Positions 28,856-38,229 of a stretch of 64,000 bases of DNA are shown in pieces; position 1 is the first letter of the stretch, and each line of letters starts with the position of its first letter. The stretch covers positions 245,202 to 309,201 of the forward strand of contig CANNAN010000006.1 of assembly GCA_947502635.1 (NCBI GenBank), read 5' to 3'. Made by a program: the position numbers and the translations under genes. The notes beneath the pieces are model-generated. The model did no database searches. It worked only from the letters and a program-made list of their open reading frames with translations, and was not told the DNA's origin. Origin of the DNA: an uncultured Flavobacteriaceae bacterium. GTDB lineage: Bacteria; Bacteroidota; Bacteroidia; Flavobacteriales; Flavobacteriaceae.

Positions 28856-29284
28856 TTTGAATAGTTGTTAAGTTATGGTTGAAAATTATTTTAAAATAGA
28901 AGGGATATTTCGGTGTTAATTTTATGAATCTTCTATTCAGCTCAAAAATTACTACATAAATAAAAAAGACTAGAGGTTAGAATGTTCGTTTAATACCTAC
29001 AAAATGTTCCATAGGGGTTTTTGATTGATTTGTGTCTTTGAAATAAGGAAATAACAATGGTTTTAAAGTAAATTCTTAAAATATTAATACTTGTGATATA
29101 ATAGTTGATTTTAAATTAATATGTTAATTCATCTAATATTTAGCCCAATAGATTTTTTAATTATCGCCATTTAAATAGGTAATAAGCTAGCATTAATTGA
29201 ATTGTCATTTTTTTTATAGAGATATTTTTATTAATATTGTGTACCGTATACGAAAAATATATTTCGTATACGAAATATGATTAG
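28856..29284. other. Divergent intergenic region, beta-helix gene / GntR operon
   Basis: 429 bp of very AT-rich sequence without a credible ORF. It must hold the promoters of the minus-strand beta-helix gene and of the plus-strand GntR operon. Only the double palindrome at 29245-29272 and a near-consensus TAATATTG (29232-29239) stand out. Confidence 0.4.
29245..29272. promoter_or_regulatory. Double palindromic operator of the GntR operon
   Basis: Two copies of the self-complementary CGTATACG (29245-29252, 29265-29272), 20 bp apart, each followed or preceded by AAA/TTT so that the whole forms a larger inverted repeat. It ends 12 bp before the regulator's ATG. GTATAC-containing palindromes are typical FadR/GntR-family targets. 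Strong candidate autoregulatory operator; inferred. Confidence 0.65.
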
Positions 29285-29920
29285 ATGGATAAAATTTTTA
29301 ATAATGAGTTAAGTGCTCAAGCTTACAATAAGGTAAGAGCTATGATTATCTCTAAAGAACTTGCACCAGGACAAAAAATAGTTCAAGATAAACTTGCAGA
29401 GAATTTAGGCATTAGTAGAACGCCATTAAGATCTGCTTTACAAATGCTGGAAGGGGAAGGTTTAATTGTGTCTATTCCTCGTAAAGGTGTTATTGTTAAA
29501 GAGTTTTCCGATATAGAGATTGTAGAAATATTCGATTGTAGGATGGCCTTAGAAGGTACAGCTGTTAGGCTGTTTACAAACCATGCCAGACCAGGAGAAA
29601 TTAGCGAACTTAAAAATTTATTTACTCCTTTTTTAAATGGAAATATAGATACTGCTGCCTATCAGAAAGTCGATGCAAAATTTCATAACATGATCATGAA
29701 GGGAAGTGGAAATAGTTTTTTAAACAGAATTTTTCAACAAGGAAATTTACTGGTATGCATGGATTTGATAGGATTGTTGAGATTACCAGATGAAACACTT
29801 CCTGAACATCTAGCAATTATAGAAGCTATAGAAAAAAGAGATGCAGATCTCGCTGAATCTTTAGCCAAGGAACATTTGGATAAAACAAAGCAATTAATTT
29901 TAAAAAAAATCAATGAGTAG
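29285..29920 (+). CDS. GntR-family regulator, FCD (FadR) subfamily
   Basis: 211 residues. A winged helix (about 8-75: LAENLGISRTPLRSALQMLE, GLIVSIPRKGVIVKEF) precedes an FCD helical ligand domain (about 80-205) with the metal/ligand His pattern DAKFHNMIMKGSGN and LPEHLAIIEAIEKRDADLA. FCD regulators usually sense sugar acids or organic acids, which fits the downstream transporter type. The double palindrome immediately upstream suggests autorepression. The stop overlaps the start of the transporter gene by 8 bp, so they are translated from one mRNA. Confidence 0.9.
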   Translation: MDKIFNNELSAQAYNKVRAMIISKELAPGQKIVQDKLAENLGISRTPLRSALQMLEGEGLIVSIPRKGVIVKEFSDIEIVEIFDCRMALEGTAVRLFTNHARPGEISELKNLFTPFLNGNIDTAAYQKVDAKFHNMIMKGSGNSFLNRIFQQGNLLVCMDLIGLLRLPDETLPEHLAIIEAIEKRDADLAESLAKEHLDKTKQLILKKINE

Positions 29921-31178
29921 AAAAGATCCTTTTTTTCCAGTAAGATATCGTATGGTATTCGGAACTTTTATCTTAGCTATGATCGTTCTTTTTGATCGTA
30001 TTTTGATTTCTGTAGCAAAAGACCCAGTGGCAAGTGATCTTGGTTTATCAGATAAGCAAATGGGATGGGTACTCTCTATATTTGCTCTAGGTTATGCATT
30101 ATTTCAAACACCATCAGGATATTTAGCGGATAAATTCGGAGCAAGAAAAGTACTTACCGCTGTAGTTAGTCTTTGGTCCATTTTTACAGCCTTAACGGGA
30201 GCTGTTTATAATTTTATAGCATTAATCATTGTTCGATTTCTTTTTGGTGTTGGAGAAGCTGGTGCCTTTCCGAGTATGGCACGTGCCGTTTTTAATTGGA
30301 TTCCTGTTAAAGAAAGAGGTTTGGTACATGGCATAAATTTTTCTGGAGGCAGAATTGGTGCTGCGATAGCACTACCAATTGTGGCTTGGTTGATAGATTT
30401 TACCAGTTGGAGAATGAGTTTTGTTATTCTTGGAGCTATTGGTGTTCTATGGGCATTAATATGGTATTGGTGGTACAGAGATTTACCAGAGAATCATATT
30501 TCTGTTGGAGAAAATGAATTAAAAATAATAAAAGAAAATACACAAAATAAAAATACAGATAAGCAGCCCTTGTCATTTAAAAAGTTGTTTAAATCGAAAG
30601 CCATGTGGCTCATGATGGGGCAATACTTTAGTAGTAACTTTACTTTCTTTTTCTGTTTAACATGGTTATTTCCACATCTTAAAGCCAAATATAATCTAGA
30701 TATGGTTGAGGCTGGTTTTTACTCATCAGCTCCGCTTCTTTTTGGAGCACTGGGAAATTGGGTGTCTGGTTGGTTAGTAGATACTATATATAAAAAAGGA
30801 AAATGGAACTTATCTAGAAAACTGCCAGCTATTATTGGTTTTTCATTGGCAGCTATTGGGATTATTGCTAGTATTTACATGAAAGAAGTTACTGGAGCTG
30901 TTATTTTTATATCTCTTGCTGTATTTGGGGCAGATATGACTTTAAGTCCTTCATGGTCGGCTTGTTTAGATATAGGAAAAGAACATTCAGGAACAGTAAG
31001 TGGTACGATGAACATGGCTGGTAATTTAGGATCTTTTTTTACGGCTCTAGCATTCCCATATATGATTGCATTTACTGGGTCTAATACCCCATTTTTCTTT
31101 TTAGCTGCCGTGCTGAATCTGTTAGCTATACCCATGTGGTTAGCTATAAAACCTAAGGAACCATTACAATTGACGTAA
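29913..31178 (+). CDS. MFS transporter, anion:cation symporter (ACS) family
   Basis: 421 residues with 12 predicted membrane segments and the MFS loop motif GYLADKFGARKV after TM2. RFLFGVGEAGAFPSMAR in TM4 is characteristic of the ACS branch, which includes hexuronate (ExuT), glucarate (GudP) and galactonate transporters. It probably imports a sugar acid with protons or sodium across the inner membrane. It overlaps the GntR gene by 8 bp and is followed after 13 bp by the cupin isomerase gene. The exact substrate is unknown. Confidence 0.87.
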   Translation: MSRKDPFFPVRYRMVFGTFILAMIVLFDRILISVAKDPVASDLGLSDKQMGWVLSIFALGYALFQTPSGYLADKFGARKVLTAVVSLWSIFTALTGAVYNFIALIIVRFLFGVGEAGAFPSMARAVFNWIPVKERGLVHGINFSGGRIGAAIALPIVAWLIDFTSWRMSFVILGAIGVLWALIWYWWYRDLPENHISVGENELKIIKENTQNKNTDKQPLSFKKLFKSKAMWLMMGQYFSSNFTFFFCLTWLFPHLKAKYNLDMVEAGFYSSAPLLFGALGNWVSGWLVDTIYKKGKWNLSRKLPAIIGFSLAAIGIIASIYMKEVTGAVIFISLAVFGADMTLSPSWSACLDIGKEHSGTVSGTMNMAGNLGSFFTALAFPYMIAFTGSNTPFFFLAAVLNLLAIPMWLAIKPKEPLQLT

Positions 31179-31191
31179 TAAAATATAGATA

Positions 31192-31749
31192 ATGATAAAA
31201 TTTGACGAATTTAAAGAAGTCTGTGAAAAATCCATAGAGATGATTGAAGCTGCTGGATTATTACTCACACCAGAAGATAAAAAGAAGATAACTGCTGCCG
31301 ATTTTGGTTTAAGTAACCTTAAAAAAGAAGGAATTCAAATATTAACCATGTTTCAAACCAATAGAATTGCAGGTAAAATATTAGTACTGTTGCCTTACCA
31401 GACGGAACCAGAACACTGGCATCCCACTGTTGGAGACGATGCAGGGAAAGAAGAAGTTATAAGAGCTATTAGTGGTGACTTATATTTTTACATTCCAGGA
31501 GAAGATAATATGAAGGAAGGTTTTATAATTGAAGGTAAAGAATCTTGTTATACTATGCGCAATGAAGTGGTTATGAAACCAGGAGATCAATTAGAATTGC
31601 CAGCAGGGACAAAGCATTGGTTTCAAGCAGGGGAAAGAGGAGCTGTTATGTATTCATTCTCAACAACTGTTACAGATTTAATGGATCAATTTACAGATTC
31701 TAATATTGTAAGAGATACTGTTATAGAAGAAGCTCCTGCAGATGTTTAA
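31192..31749 (+). CDS. Cupin sugar isomerase, D-lyxose isomerase-like
   Basis: 185 residues. Single cupin barrel with metal ligands visible as EHWHPT (His-x-His) and a downstream GKEEVIR Glu and GTKHWF His. The end, HWFQAGERGAVMYSFSTTVT followed by DLMDQFTDSNIVR, is the signature of the D-lyxose/D-mannose isomerase family (Lyx_isomer). Such enzymes convert aldoses to ketoses in the cytoplasm with Mn2+. It is third in the GntR operon. The sugar in this pathway is not known; a relative acting on another pentose or hexose is possible. Confidence 0.8.
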   Translation: MIKFDEFKEVCEKSIEMIEAAGLLLTPEDKKKITAADFGLSNLKKEGIQILTMFQTNRIAGKILVLLPYQTEPEHWHPTVGDDAGKEEVIRAISGDLYFYIPGEDNMKEGFIIEGKESCYTMRNEVVMKPGDQLELPAGTKHWFQAGERGAVMYSFSTTVTDLMDQFTDSNIVRDTVIEEAPADV

Positions 31750-31754
31750 CCTGC

Positions 31755-32035
31755 TTTATGCATTGAAACTTCGAGATGAAGCTTTCAGATGCAATGAAAT
31801 ATGACATTTTCTAAGTTTTAACATAGCACCGCTCAACGTCATTAAGATAATGAAATTTGTTCCCTTTTTGTCACATTGAGTGCAGTCGATATGCCAATGA
31901 AAATAGAACTCCAATTAGGTTTTCGACTGCACTTAGACTGACATCACAGACTTAACTTAATGATAAAACTTAAATGTAGCAAAGCGCTATATTTTGCAGT
32001 AGCTGAAAGCTGTAATATACTTTCAAATGCATAAA
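31755..32035. repeat. 281-bp palindromic MITE-like element inside the operon
   Basis: Imperfect terminal inverted repeats of about 34 bp: TTTATGCATT...AGCTTTCAG (31755-31788) against CTGAAAGCT...AATGCATAAA (32003-32035). Nested inside is a second inverted repeat, TGTCACATTGAGTGCAGTCG at 31869 against its complement ending near 31943. A third match (TAAGTTTTA) lies between them. No ORF inside. It fills almost the whole gap between the cupin and the TIM-barrel genes. The inner core resembles the element at 6954-7023. Confidence 0.65.
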
Positions 32036-32079
32036 ATGGATTTAAAATAGATTGTTAAATAGAAATTCAAAAAATAAAG

Positions 32080-33039
32080 ATGAAACAAAGTATTATAACT
32101 GCTTTTTTAAGCAAAACACAGGATAGATTTTCCGAATATCAAAAGCCAACAGGCCTTAAAGAACGACTTGAAATAGTAAAAAAAATTAATGGAGTAACGG
32201 GTGTTGAAATTGTATTTCCATACGAAACAGAAGAACCAGCTAAAACAAAGGCGTTAATGCAAGAGATGGGCTTAGAATTTGCCGCCGTAAATGCTAATAT
32301 TAAAAAGGAAACCAAATGGGTGCCTGGAGCATTATCTAGACCAGTAAAAAGTATTAGGCAAGAAGCCGTACAAATGATTAAAGATGCTAAAGACTATGCT
32401 ATTGCTGTTGGAGCCCCTTTAGTTACTTGTTGTCCGTTATCAGATGGGTTCGATAATCTTTTTCAAGTAGATTACCAAAAAGCATGGAAATATATGATCG
32501 ATGCTGTGGCAGAAGCTGCAGATTATAAACCAGAAATGCCCTTATTTATAGAATATAAAATTAATGAAACACGTGTAAATTGTAATTTAGATAGTTGTGC
32601 TAAAACAATCGTATTTTTAAAAGAAGTTCAGAATGCTGCAACTGGTATTACGATAGATTTTGGACATTCACTATTGGCTAAGGAAAATCCAGCTCAGGTA
32701 TTAGCTATTTGTGAACAATCTAATGTAGATTATTATTTACATACAAATGATAATGATTGGCAATTTGATTGGGACTTGATAGGTGGTTCCAGAAACTTTT
32801 TACACACTGTTGAGTTTTTCTTTTATGCAAAAGAATTTGGTTATAATAAATACTTTACGGCAGATGCCTCTCCTCGAATTTTTGATATGGTAGACTTTTT
32901 TACAGAACATGCAGAAATGAACAAAGCGATTTGGAATATCGTTGAAAATTTAGACCGTGATAAATATAGACGTTTGATGCATGAAGAAAAACACATGGAT
33001 TTGATGAAATTAGTACGTAAAGAAATTTATAGACTCTAA
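32080..33039 (+). CDS. Sugar phosphate isomerase/epimerase-like TIM-barrel protein
   Basis: 319 residues, xylose-isomerase-like TIM barrel (AP endonuclease 2 superfamily). Typical metal-site pieces are GVEIVFPYE, PLFIEYKINETR (Glu), GITIDFGHSLLAKE (Asp, His) and YYLHTNDNDWQFDWDLIGG (His). The family includes D-tagatose epimerase, hydroxypyruvate isomerase and myo-inositol pathway enzymes. It probably acts on the ketose or keto-acid formed by the neighbouring cupin isomerase. It follows the palindromic element and is 2 bp upstream of the GlcG-like gene. The reaction is unassigned. Confidence 0.8.
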   Translation: MKQSIITAFLSKTQDRFSEYQKPTGLKERLEIVKKINGVTGVEIVFPYETEEPAKTKALMQEMGLEFAAVNANIKKETKWVPGALSRPVKSIRQEAVQMIKDAKDYAIAVGAPLVTCCPLSDGFDNLFQVDYQKAWKYMIDAVAEAADYKPEMPLFIEYKINETRVNCNLDSCAKTIVFLKEVQNAATGITIDFGHSLLAKENPAQVLAICEQSNVDYYLHTNDNDWQFDWDLIGGSRNFLHTVEFFFYAKEFGYNKYFTADASPRIFDMVDFFTEHAEMNKAIWNIVENLDRDKYRRLMHEEKHMDLMKLVRKEIYRL

Positions 33040-33041
33040 AT

Positions 33042-33467
33042 ATGCCAAAATCAGTTTTTAAAATAACGTATAGTGATGCTAAATCACTAATGAATGCAGC
33101 TGTTGAGTCTGCAAAAAGACATAAGGTTCCTGGTGCTATAGCTATCGTTGATAATGGCGGTAATCTTATTTTGTTAGAATGTTTAGATAATACAATGAGT
33201 GGTGCTTCTAAAATAGCAATAGGCAAGGCGTCTACTTCTGTAGCGTTTATGAGACCATCAATAGATATTGAAAAAGTGATATTAGGAGGTAGAACCCCTA
33301 TGTTGGTTTTAGAAGGGGCCACATCTAATGGGTATGTTCCATTAAAAGGCGGCTACCCCATATGGTATCAAGATGAATTAATTGGGGGTATTGCAGTTGC
33401 TGGAACTATGGATGCAGAGATGGATGAAGTTGTGGTTTTAGAAGCTCTTGAAAATAAAGGGTGGTAA
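33042..33467 (+). CDS. GlcG/HbpS-family protein (DUF336)
   Basis: 141 residues, typical for the family. PGAIAIVDNGGNLILLECLD, KIAIGKASTSVAF, GGYPIWYQDELIGGIAVAG and a following GTMDAEMDEVV are the conserved strands of the GlcG fold, which is also found at the C-terminus of PduO. Relatives bind haem or cobalamin-related cofactors or sit beside glycolate and sugar-alcohol genes without a settled function. Translationally linked to the TIM-barrel gene (2-bp gap) and last in the GntR operon, ahead of a terminator at 33522. Confidence 0.85.
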   Translation: MPKSVFKITYSDAKSLMNAAVESAKRHKVPGAIAIVDNGGNLILLECLDNTMSGASKIAIGKASTSVAFMRPSIDIEKVILGGRTPMLVLEGATSNGYVPLKGGYPIWYQDELIGGIAVAGTMDAEMDEVVVLEALENKGW

Positions 33468-33521
33468 ATTGTGTAAAGAAGATTATTTTTAGTTTATTGA
33501 TAATGTGAATGAGTTGAACAC

Positions 33522-33556
33522 AAAACCCCATAACTAGACGCAGTTATTGGGGTTTT
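33522..33556 (+). terminator. Terminator of the GntR operon
   Basis: AAAACCCCATAACT (33522-33535) pairs with AGTTATTGGGGTTTT (33542-33556) with one bulged T; followed by GTTTTAG. About 55 bp after the last stop and upstream of the regulator gene at 33650. Confidence 0.8.
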
Positions 33557-33649
33557 GTTTTAGTGAAATTAAAAATTTGTTATCTAGGGTAACATGACCA
33601 TAAAATCTAAAAATTGTAACTTAACATTGTTAAAAAGAGTTATTCTTAA

Positions 33650-36600
33650 ATGAAAAATATATTTTACTTTTTTGTTTTCTATATACTGCTGTTACCACTA
33701 TCTATTTGGTCGCAAGAGTCATATCAAGAATTTCGTTTTGTTAATATAAAAGAAGGTATTGCTAAAACAGGGGTTTCAGATATTATTCAAGACCATTATG
33801 GTTTTATATGGATTGGAACTAGTGGCACTGGATTATATAAGTTTAATGGCATAGATTATACAGTTTATAAGCATAGATTACGGGATACAACATCATTAAG
33901 TAGTAGTAGAATAGAATGCTCTTATTTAGATAGTAAAAATAGACTTTGGATAGGTACAGAAAATGGCTTAAATCTTTATGATAGAGCATTAGATCGGTTT
34001 AAGAGAGTTTCTTTAGGTTCTAAAAAACTTAAACGTGAATTTATTCTGTCGTTAGAAGAAGATTCCTCAAATAATTTATTAATTGGAACGCTTGGCTTGG
34101 GCATATTTAAACTAAACCTAAATACACTTCGTATTGAAAAGGTTCTAAACTCAACCTCCGAAAACGGTTCACAATTATATATTAAAAGTATACAGCACTC
34201 TAAACAAGGTAAAACTTTTGTAGGAACAAATTTTGGACTCAAAGAAATTGACATAGTTAACAATAAACTAATTCATACCAGACTATTTTTAGAGGATAAT
34301 AAATCTATTGATACTGACATAGAGTTGTTTATAGATTCTAAGAATAATCTATGGGTAAGCTCTCAAATTAATAAAGGGCTTTTAAAATGTACTTTAAGTG
34401 ATGATGTAAACAATAGTGTTATAGCGATTAAAGAATTGAAGTTTTCGACTAAAAAAATAATGGACATAGTAGAATTATCAGATAATACTTTGATAGTTGG
34501 AACCGAAAACGATGGCCTTTTTCATATTAAAGATAATGGAGAGGTTATTAAAAACTATGTTTCAAATAAAATAGAAGAGAACAGTATTTTGCATAATTCA
34601 ATCTGGTCGTTATTCGTGGATAAGAATAAGCGGATTTGGATGGGGTATTTTAATAGCGGTGTGGCTGTTAGTGATAAACTCTATGATAAATTTTTGAATA
34701 TTAAAAGTTTACCTACTAATGATAATTCATTAAGAATTAGCTCTGTGATGGGGATGGTTGAAGATCGTTATAAAAAAATATGGATAGCAACAGATGGTGG
34801 CGGCATTGAAGTTTATAATCCCAAAACATCAATAATTACACATATTAACAATTACGATAAATCAATCTATTCAGGATTGACTTCAAATTATATTAAAACC
34901 TTATTTATTGATTCTCAAGAAAATATTTGGGCAGGTAGTTGGGATAGTGGTGTTTTTATTTTGAAAAAAGGAGAAAGTAAATTCATTAATTATAATATAA
35001 AAAATACTTCAAACGCATTAAAATCTAATACAATAGTCAGTTTTTCAGAAGATTCTGATGGAATAATTTGGATTGGTACTTTTGCAGAAGGGCTCCATTC
35101 TTATGATCCTAAAACTAAAATATTTAAAAAATACAATTCAGACGTTTTTATAAGAAATGACCTTTCAAAAAAGGATATTAGAAAAGTTTTGGTAGATTCA
35201 GATGATGTCATCTGGTTAGGGACTACAAATGGTCTGTTTAAAGTTGAAAAATTAAGTAGCGAGTCATTTAAAGTTACAGCATTAGGTAACAAAATGACCA
35301 AAGCATATAGAAATTCTTCGGCTGCTAACCATATTCTTTCAATCTACGAAGATTCCAATAATAATATATGGGTTGGTACTAGAGGTGCAGGTATTTGTAA
35401 ATATGATAAAATTAAAGACAAATTTACTTGGCATAATAAATTTACAGGGTTTAACGAAGAAAATGTATCAGCAATAATAGAAGAGAATACAGGTGATTTA
35501 TGGGTAAGTGGTAACTCTGGACTCACTAAAATTGATTTAAAGGATTTTAATTCTACGAACTATACTATTAATGATGGTTTATTATCAAACGATTTTAATT
35601 TTGGTTCTGTATTAAAAAGTTCCGATGGTCTATTGTACTTTGGAAACGTTAAAGGAGTCGATTATTTTAATCCGAGGCAAATAAAAATTAATAGTAGTCC
35701 ACCATCATTATATTTTATAGATTTCAAGCTTTTTAATGAAAAAGTTATTCCAAAAGTTGATAAATCACCACTAAATAAAGTTATTTCAGAAACAGATAGT
35801 ATTCGTTTAACACATAAACAATCTGTTTTTACCATAGAATATTCTGGAATTAATTATACCCGACCAGAAAAGAACAGCTACGCATATTATTTAGAAGGTT
35901 ATGAAACTACTTGGAATTATGTTGGCCAAAAAAGAAGTGCTACTTACACTAATTTAGATGCAGGAAATTATATATTTAAGTTAAAAGCGGCCAATAATGA
36001 TGGTGTTTGGAATGAAATTCCATTAGAATTAAAAATAGAGGTATTGCCGCCCTGGTGGCGAACAAATTGGGCTATTTTTTCATACCTATTAGTATTTCTT
36101 TTCGGAATTTATTTGCTAAACCTGCTTACCCAAAGTAGAATTAAAGAAAAAGAATTAATTAGAAATGAACGTTTACAACAGATTCAAAAAGATGAATTAA
36201 ACCAAAAGAAAATTCAGTTTTTTACAAATATTTCACACGAATTCAGGACACCTCTTACACTAATTCTAAATCCACTTAAGGATATACTTAACAATACAGA
36301 ACTCAATTTGCCTCAAAAAGTTAAGAATAAACATGCCATTATTTATAAAAATACAGATAGACTTTATAGGTTGATAAATGAGTTAATGGATTTAAGAAAG
36401 CTCGAGTTAAGAAAAATGAACGTACGAGCAGAAAAGATAAATTTGATAGAGTTTTCAGAAAATATAGCGAGCTATTTTCAAGAAGAAGCTTTTAGAAAAA
36501 ATATTTTGTTAAGTGTTCATGCAGATATGCCAGACATAACGCTATGGGCAGATACAAAAATGCTCGAAAAGATAATTTTTAATTTATTATCTAATGCTAT

Positions 36601-37804
36601 TAAAGTTACACCAGACGGAGGTACTATTGTAATTGAACTTTTATCAACAGATCAGTTGCACATATTACCATTAATTGATAACGAAAATCCAACAAAAGTA
36701 ATCGAAATAGTAATCTCAGACACAGGACCAGGGTTAGAAGAAGATCAGGTGTCCAAAATATTTGAACGTTTTTATCAAGTTGAAGGTCAGAATAAAACTT
36801 ATTTTGGAGGAACAGGGATAGGATTAGAAGTCGTTCAGAGTTTTGTAAAACTACACAAAGGGGTTATAGATGTTAAAAGTCAGATTGGAGAAGGCACCAC
36901 TTTTAAAATATTATTAGCATCTGATAACACACATTTTTCTAAAGATGAGATCATTTTAAGTGAATATTCATTGCACAAAAAGAAAGAAGATTTTTTAACA
37001 ATTCCAACAGTCGAGATTAGTGAACAACCTCATGCCAGTATTCAGGTTCATAAAACAGATACAATACTTATTGTTGAAGATAATGTAGAATTGAGGGACT
37101 ATTTGAAATTAGAACTAAGTGATCAATATAAAGTTTTATTAGCAAGTAATGGTAAAGTTGGCATTGAAATGGCTAGAAAATCGTTTCCTGATGTTATAAT
37201 TACTGATGTTATTATGCCAGAAATGAATGGTTTTGAGTTTTGTAAAATCATTAAAACAGATGCATCAACAAGTCATATTCCTTTGTTGATGCTTACAGCA
37301 AAAGCAACTATTGAAAATAGAATTGAAGGTATAGAAAATGGCGCAGATGCTTACATGGTAAAACCTTTTGATCTTAAACTTTTAAAGCTTCGTTTAACTC
37401 AACTAATAAAAAGCAGACAGCTCATTTTTGATAAATATTTTAGTGCAATTAGTGGCGCAGAAGACAATGCTAATACGACTTCAATCGATAAGGAATTTAT
37501 ACAAAAACTGCTAAACTATATTAATGATAATATAGGCGATTCAAATTTAGGTGTTGAGGAATTAGCAGCTCATTTAAATTTAAGTAGAAGTCAACTTTAT
37601 AGAAAAGTAAAAGCCTTAACAGGTCAAACTGTTAATGAATTTATAAGAAGAATAAGGCTTGAGCGGGCAAAACAAATTCTTGAAAAAGGCAGTTCCAGTA
37701 TAAGTGAAGCATGTTACAGTGTTGGGTTTGCTTCTCCTTCATATTTTTCCAAATGTTTTAAAGCACATTTTGGAATTTTACCAACAGAAATTGAGGTAAA
37801 ATAA
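33650..37804 (+). CDS. Hybrid two-component system regulator (HTCS)
   Basis: 1384 residues in the classic one-protein layout: signal peptide, periplasmic two-part beta-propeller of reg_prop repeats (about 25-715; NGLNLYD, IWIGTFAEGLHSYDP), Y_Y_Y domain (about 735-800), one membrane segment (about 806-825), histidine kinase with FFTNISHEFRTPLTLIL (phospho-His) and NLLSNAIKVTPDGG/GGTGIGLEVVQS, receiver domain (about 1135-1255; FPDVIITDVIMPEMNG holds the phospho-Asp), and AraC-type HTH (about 1280-1384) ending SYFSKCFKAHFGILPTE. It senses a breakdown oligosaccharide in the periplasm and activates nearby genes. The direct repeat at 38091-38125 is a likely target. Confidence 0.95.
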   Translation: MKNIFYFFVFYILLLPLSIWSQESYQEFRFVNIKEGIAKTGVSDIIQDHYGFIWIGTSGTGLYKFNGIDYTVYKHRLRDTTSLSSSRIECSYLDSKNRLWIGTENGLNLYDRALDRFKRVSLGSKKLKREFILSLEEDSSNNLLIGTLGLGIFKLNLNTLRIEKVLNSTSENGSQLYIKSIQHSKQGKTFVGTNFGLKEIDIVNNKLIHTRLFLEDNKSIDTDIELFIDSKNNLWVSSQINKGLLKCTLSDDVNNSVIAIKELKFSTKKIMDIVELSDNTLIVGTENDGLFHIKDNGEVIKNYVSNKIEENSILHNSIWSLFVDKNKRIWMGYFNSGVAVSDKLYDKFLNIKSLPTNDNSLRISSVMGMVEDRYKKIWIATDGGGIEVYNPKTSIITHINNYDKSIYSGLTSNYIKTLFIDSQENIWAGSWDSGVFILKKGESKFINYNIKNTSNALKSNTIVSFSEDSDGIIWIGTFAEGLHSYDPKTKIFKKYNSDVFIRNDLSKKDIRKVLVDSDDVIWLGTTNGLFKVEKLSSESFKVTALGNKMTKAYRNSSAANHILSIYEDSNNNIWVGTRGAGICKYDKIKDKFTWHNKFTGFNEENVSAIIEENTGDLWVSGNSGLTKIDLKDFNSTNYTINDGLLSNDFNFGSVLKSSDGLLYFGNVKGVDYFNPRQIKINSSPPSLYFIDFKLFNEKVIPKVDKSPLNKVISETDSIRLTHKQSVFTIEYSGINYTRPEKNSYAYYLEGYETTWNYVGQKRSATYTNLDAGNYIFKLKAANNDGVWNEIPLELKIEVLPPWWRTNWAIFSYLLVFLFGIYLLNLLTQSRIKEKELIRNERLQQIQKDELNQKKIQFFTNISHEFRTPLTLILNPLKDILNNTELNLPQKVKNKHAIIYKNTDRLYRLINELMDLRKLELRKMNVRAEKINLIEFSENIASYFQEEAFRKNILLSVHADMPDITLWADTKMLEKIIFNLLSNAIKVTPDGGTIVIELLSTDQLHILPLIDNENPTKVIEIVISDTGPGLEEDQVSKIFERFYQVEGQNKTYFGGTGIGLEVVQSFVKLHKGVIDVKSQIGEGTTFKILLASDNTHFSKDEIILSEYSLHKKKEDFLTIPTVEISEQPHASIQVHKTDTILIVEDNVELRDYLKLELSDQYKVLLASNGKVGIEMARKSFPDVIITDVIMPEMNGFEFCKIIKTDASTSHIPLLMLTAKATIENRIEGIENGADAYMVKPFDLKLLKLRLTQLIKSRQLIFDKYFSAISGAEDNANTTSIDKEFIQKLLNYINDNIGDSNLGVEELAAHLNLSRSQLYRKVKALTGQTVNEFIRRIRLERAKQILEKGSSSISEACYSVGFASPSYFSKCFKAHFGILPTEIEVK

Positions 37805-38090
37805 CAACACGAATCCAGTAATTTCTTTCCATTTACCTTTTTTAACATTAATAACGTCAGTTCGGTTTATTACAAATTGATAAGATGCCTCGTTACTCAT
37901 GGTTCACTCCTTGCCAACAGAAAGGTATAGACAATGGCAAATACTTGTATTTCATGTTTCTTATGAGTACAATTTACATCTAACTGGCATTAAATATTTA
38001 AGTATTCATATAATTTACAACTTCTATTTATTTTTCGGGTTTAAAAGGTTTCTAAATACAGGTATTTACTATAATTCAAGAGCTTAAGCG

Positions 38091-38125
38091 TACAAATGTT
38101 GCATGAAATAATACAAATGTTGCAT
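38091..38125 (+). promoter_or_regulatory. Direct repeat, candidate HTCS binding site
   Basis: TACAAATGTTGCAT occurs twice, exactly, at 38091-38104 and 38112-38125: a 21-bp period (two helical turns). AraC-type response regulators of HTCS proteins bind such direct repeats. It lies about 80 bp upstream of the -7 box of the GH5 operon and just downstream of the HTCS gene. Confidence 0.65.
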
Positions 38126-38204
38126 ATGGACTTGAGTAGTGTTAAACGCAACAATTCTTTCATGATATGCATTTTATGTTACATCAATACTCTTAATGAA
38201 ATGT

Positions 38205-38212
38205 TAAGTTTG
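38205..38212 (+). promoter_or_regulatory. Candidate -7 box of the GH5 operon promoter
   Basis: TAAGTTTG matches TAnnTTTG. It is 17 bp upstream of the ATG of the 31-residue peptide and 80 bp downstream of the direct repeat; no -33 box is evident, as expected for an activated promoter. Confidence 0.5.
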
Positions 38213-38229
38213 AGTATTATCAATAGTAT

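Larger units (their letters stand above)
37805..38229 (+). other. Regulatory intergenic region upstream of the GH5 operon
   Basis: 425 bp with no convincing gene except the peptide that begins at 38230. A 62-codon ORF (37899-38087) lacks any family resemblance or plausible context and is not called. The region contains the 14-bp direct repeat (38091-38125) and a -7 box (38205-38212). Confidence 0.5.

Noticed and set aside
37899..38087. 62-codon plus-strand ORF between the HTCS gene and the GH5 operon
   Set aside because: Composition is not protein-like, it resembles no family, it overlaps nothing regulatory and has no promoter or operon context.
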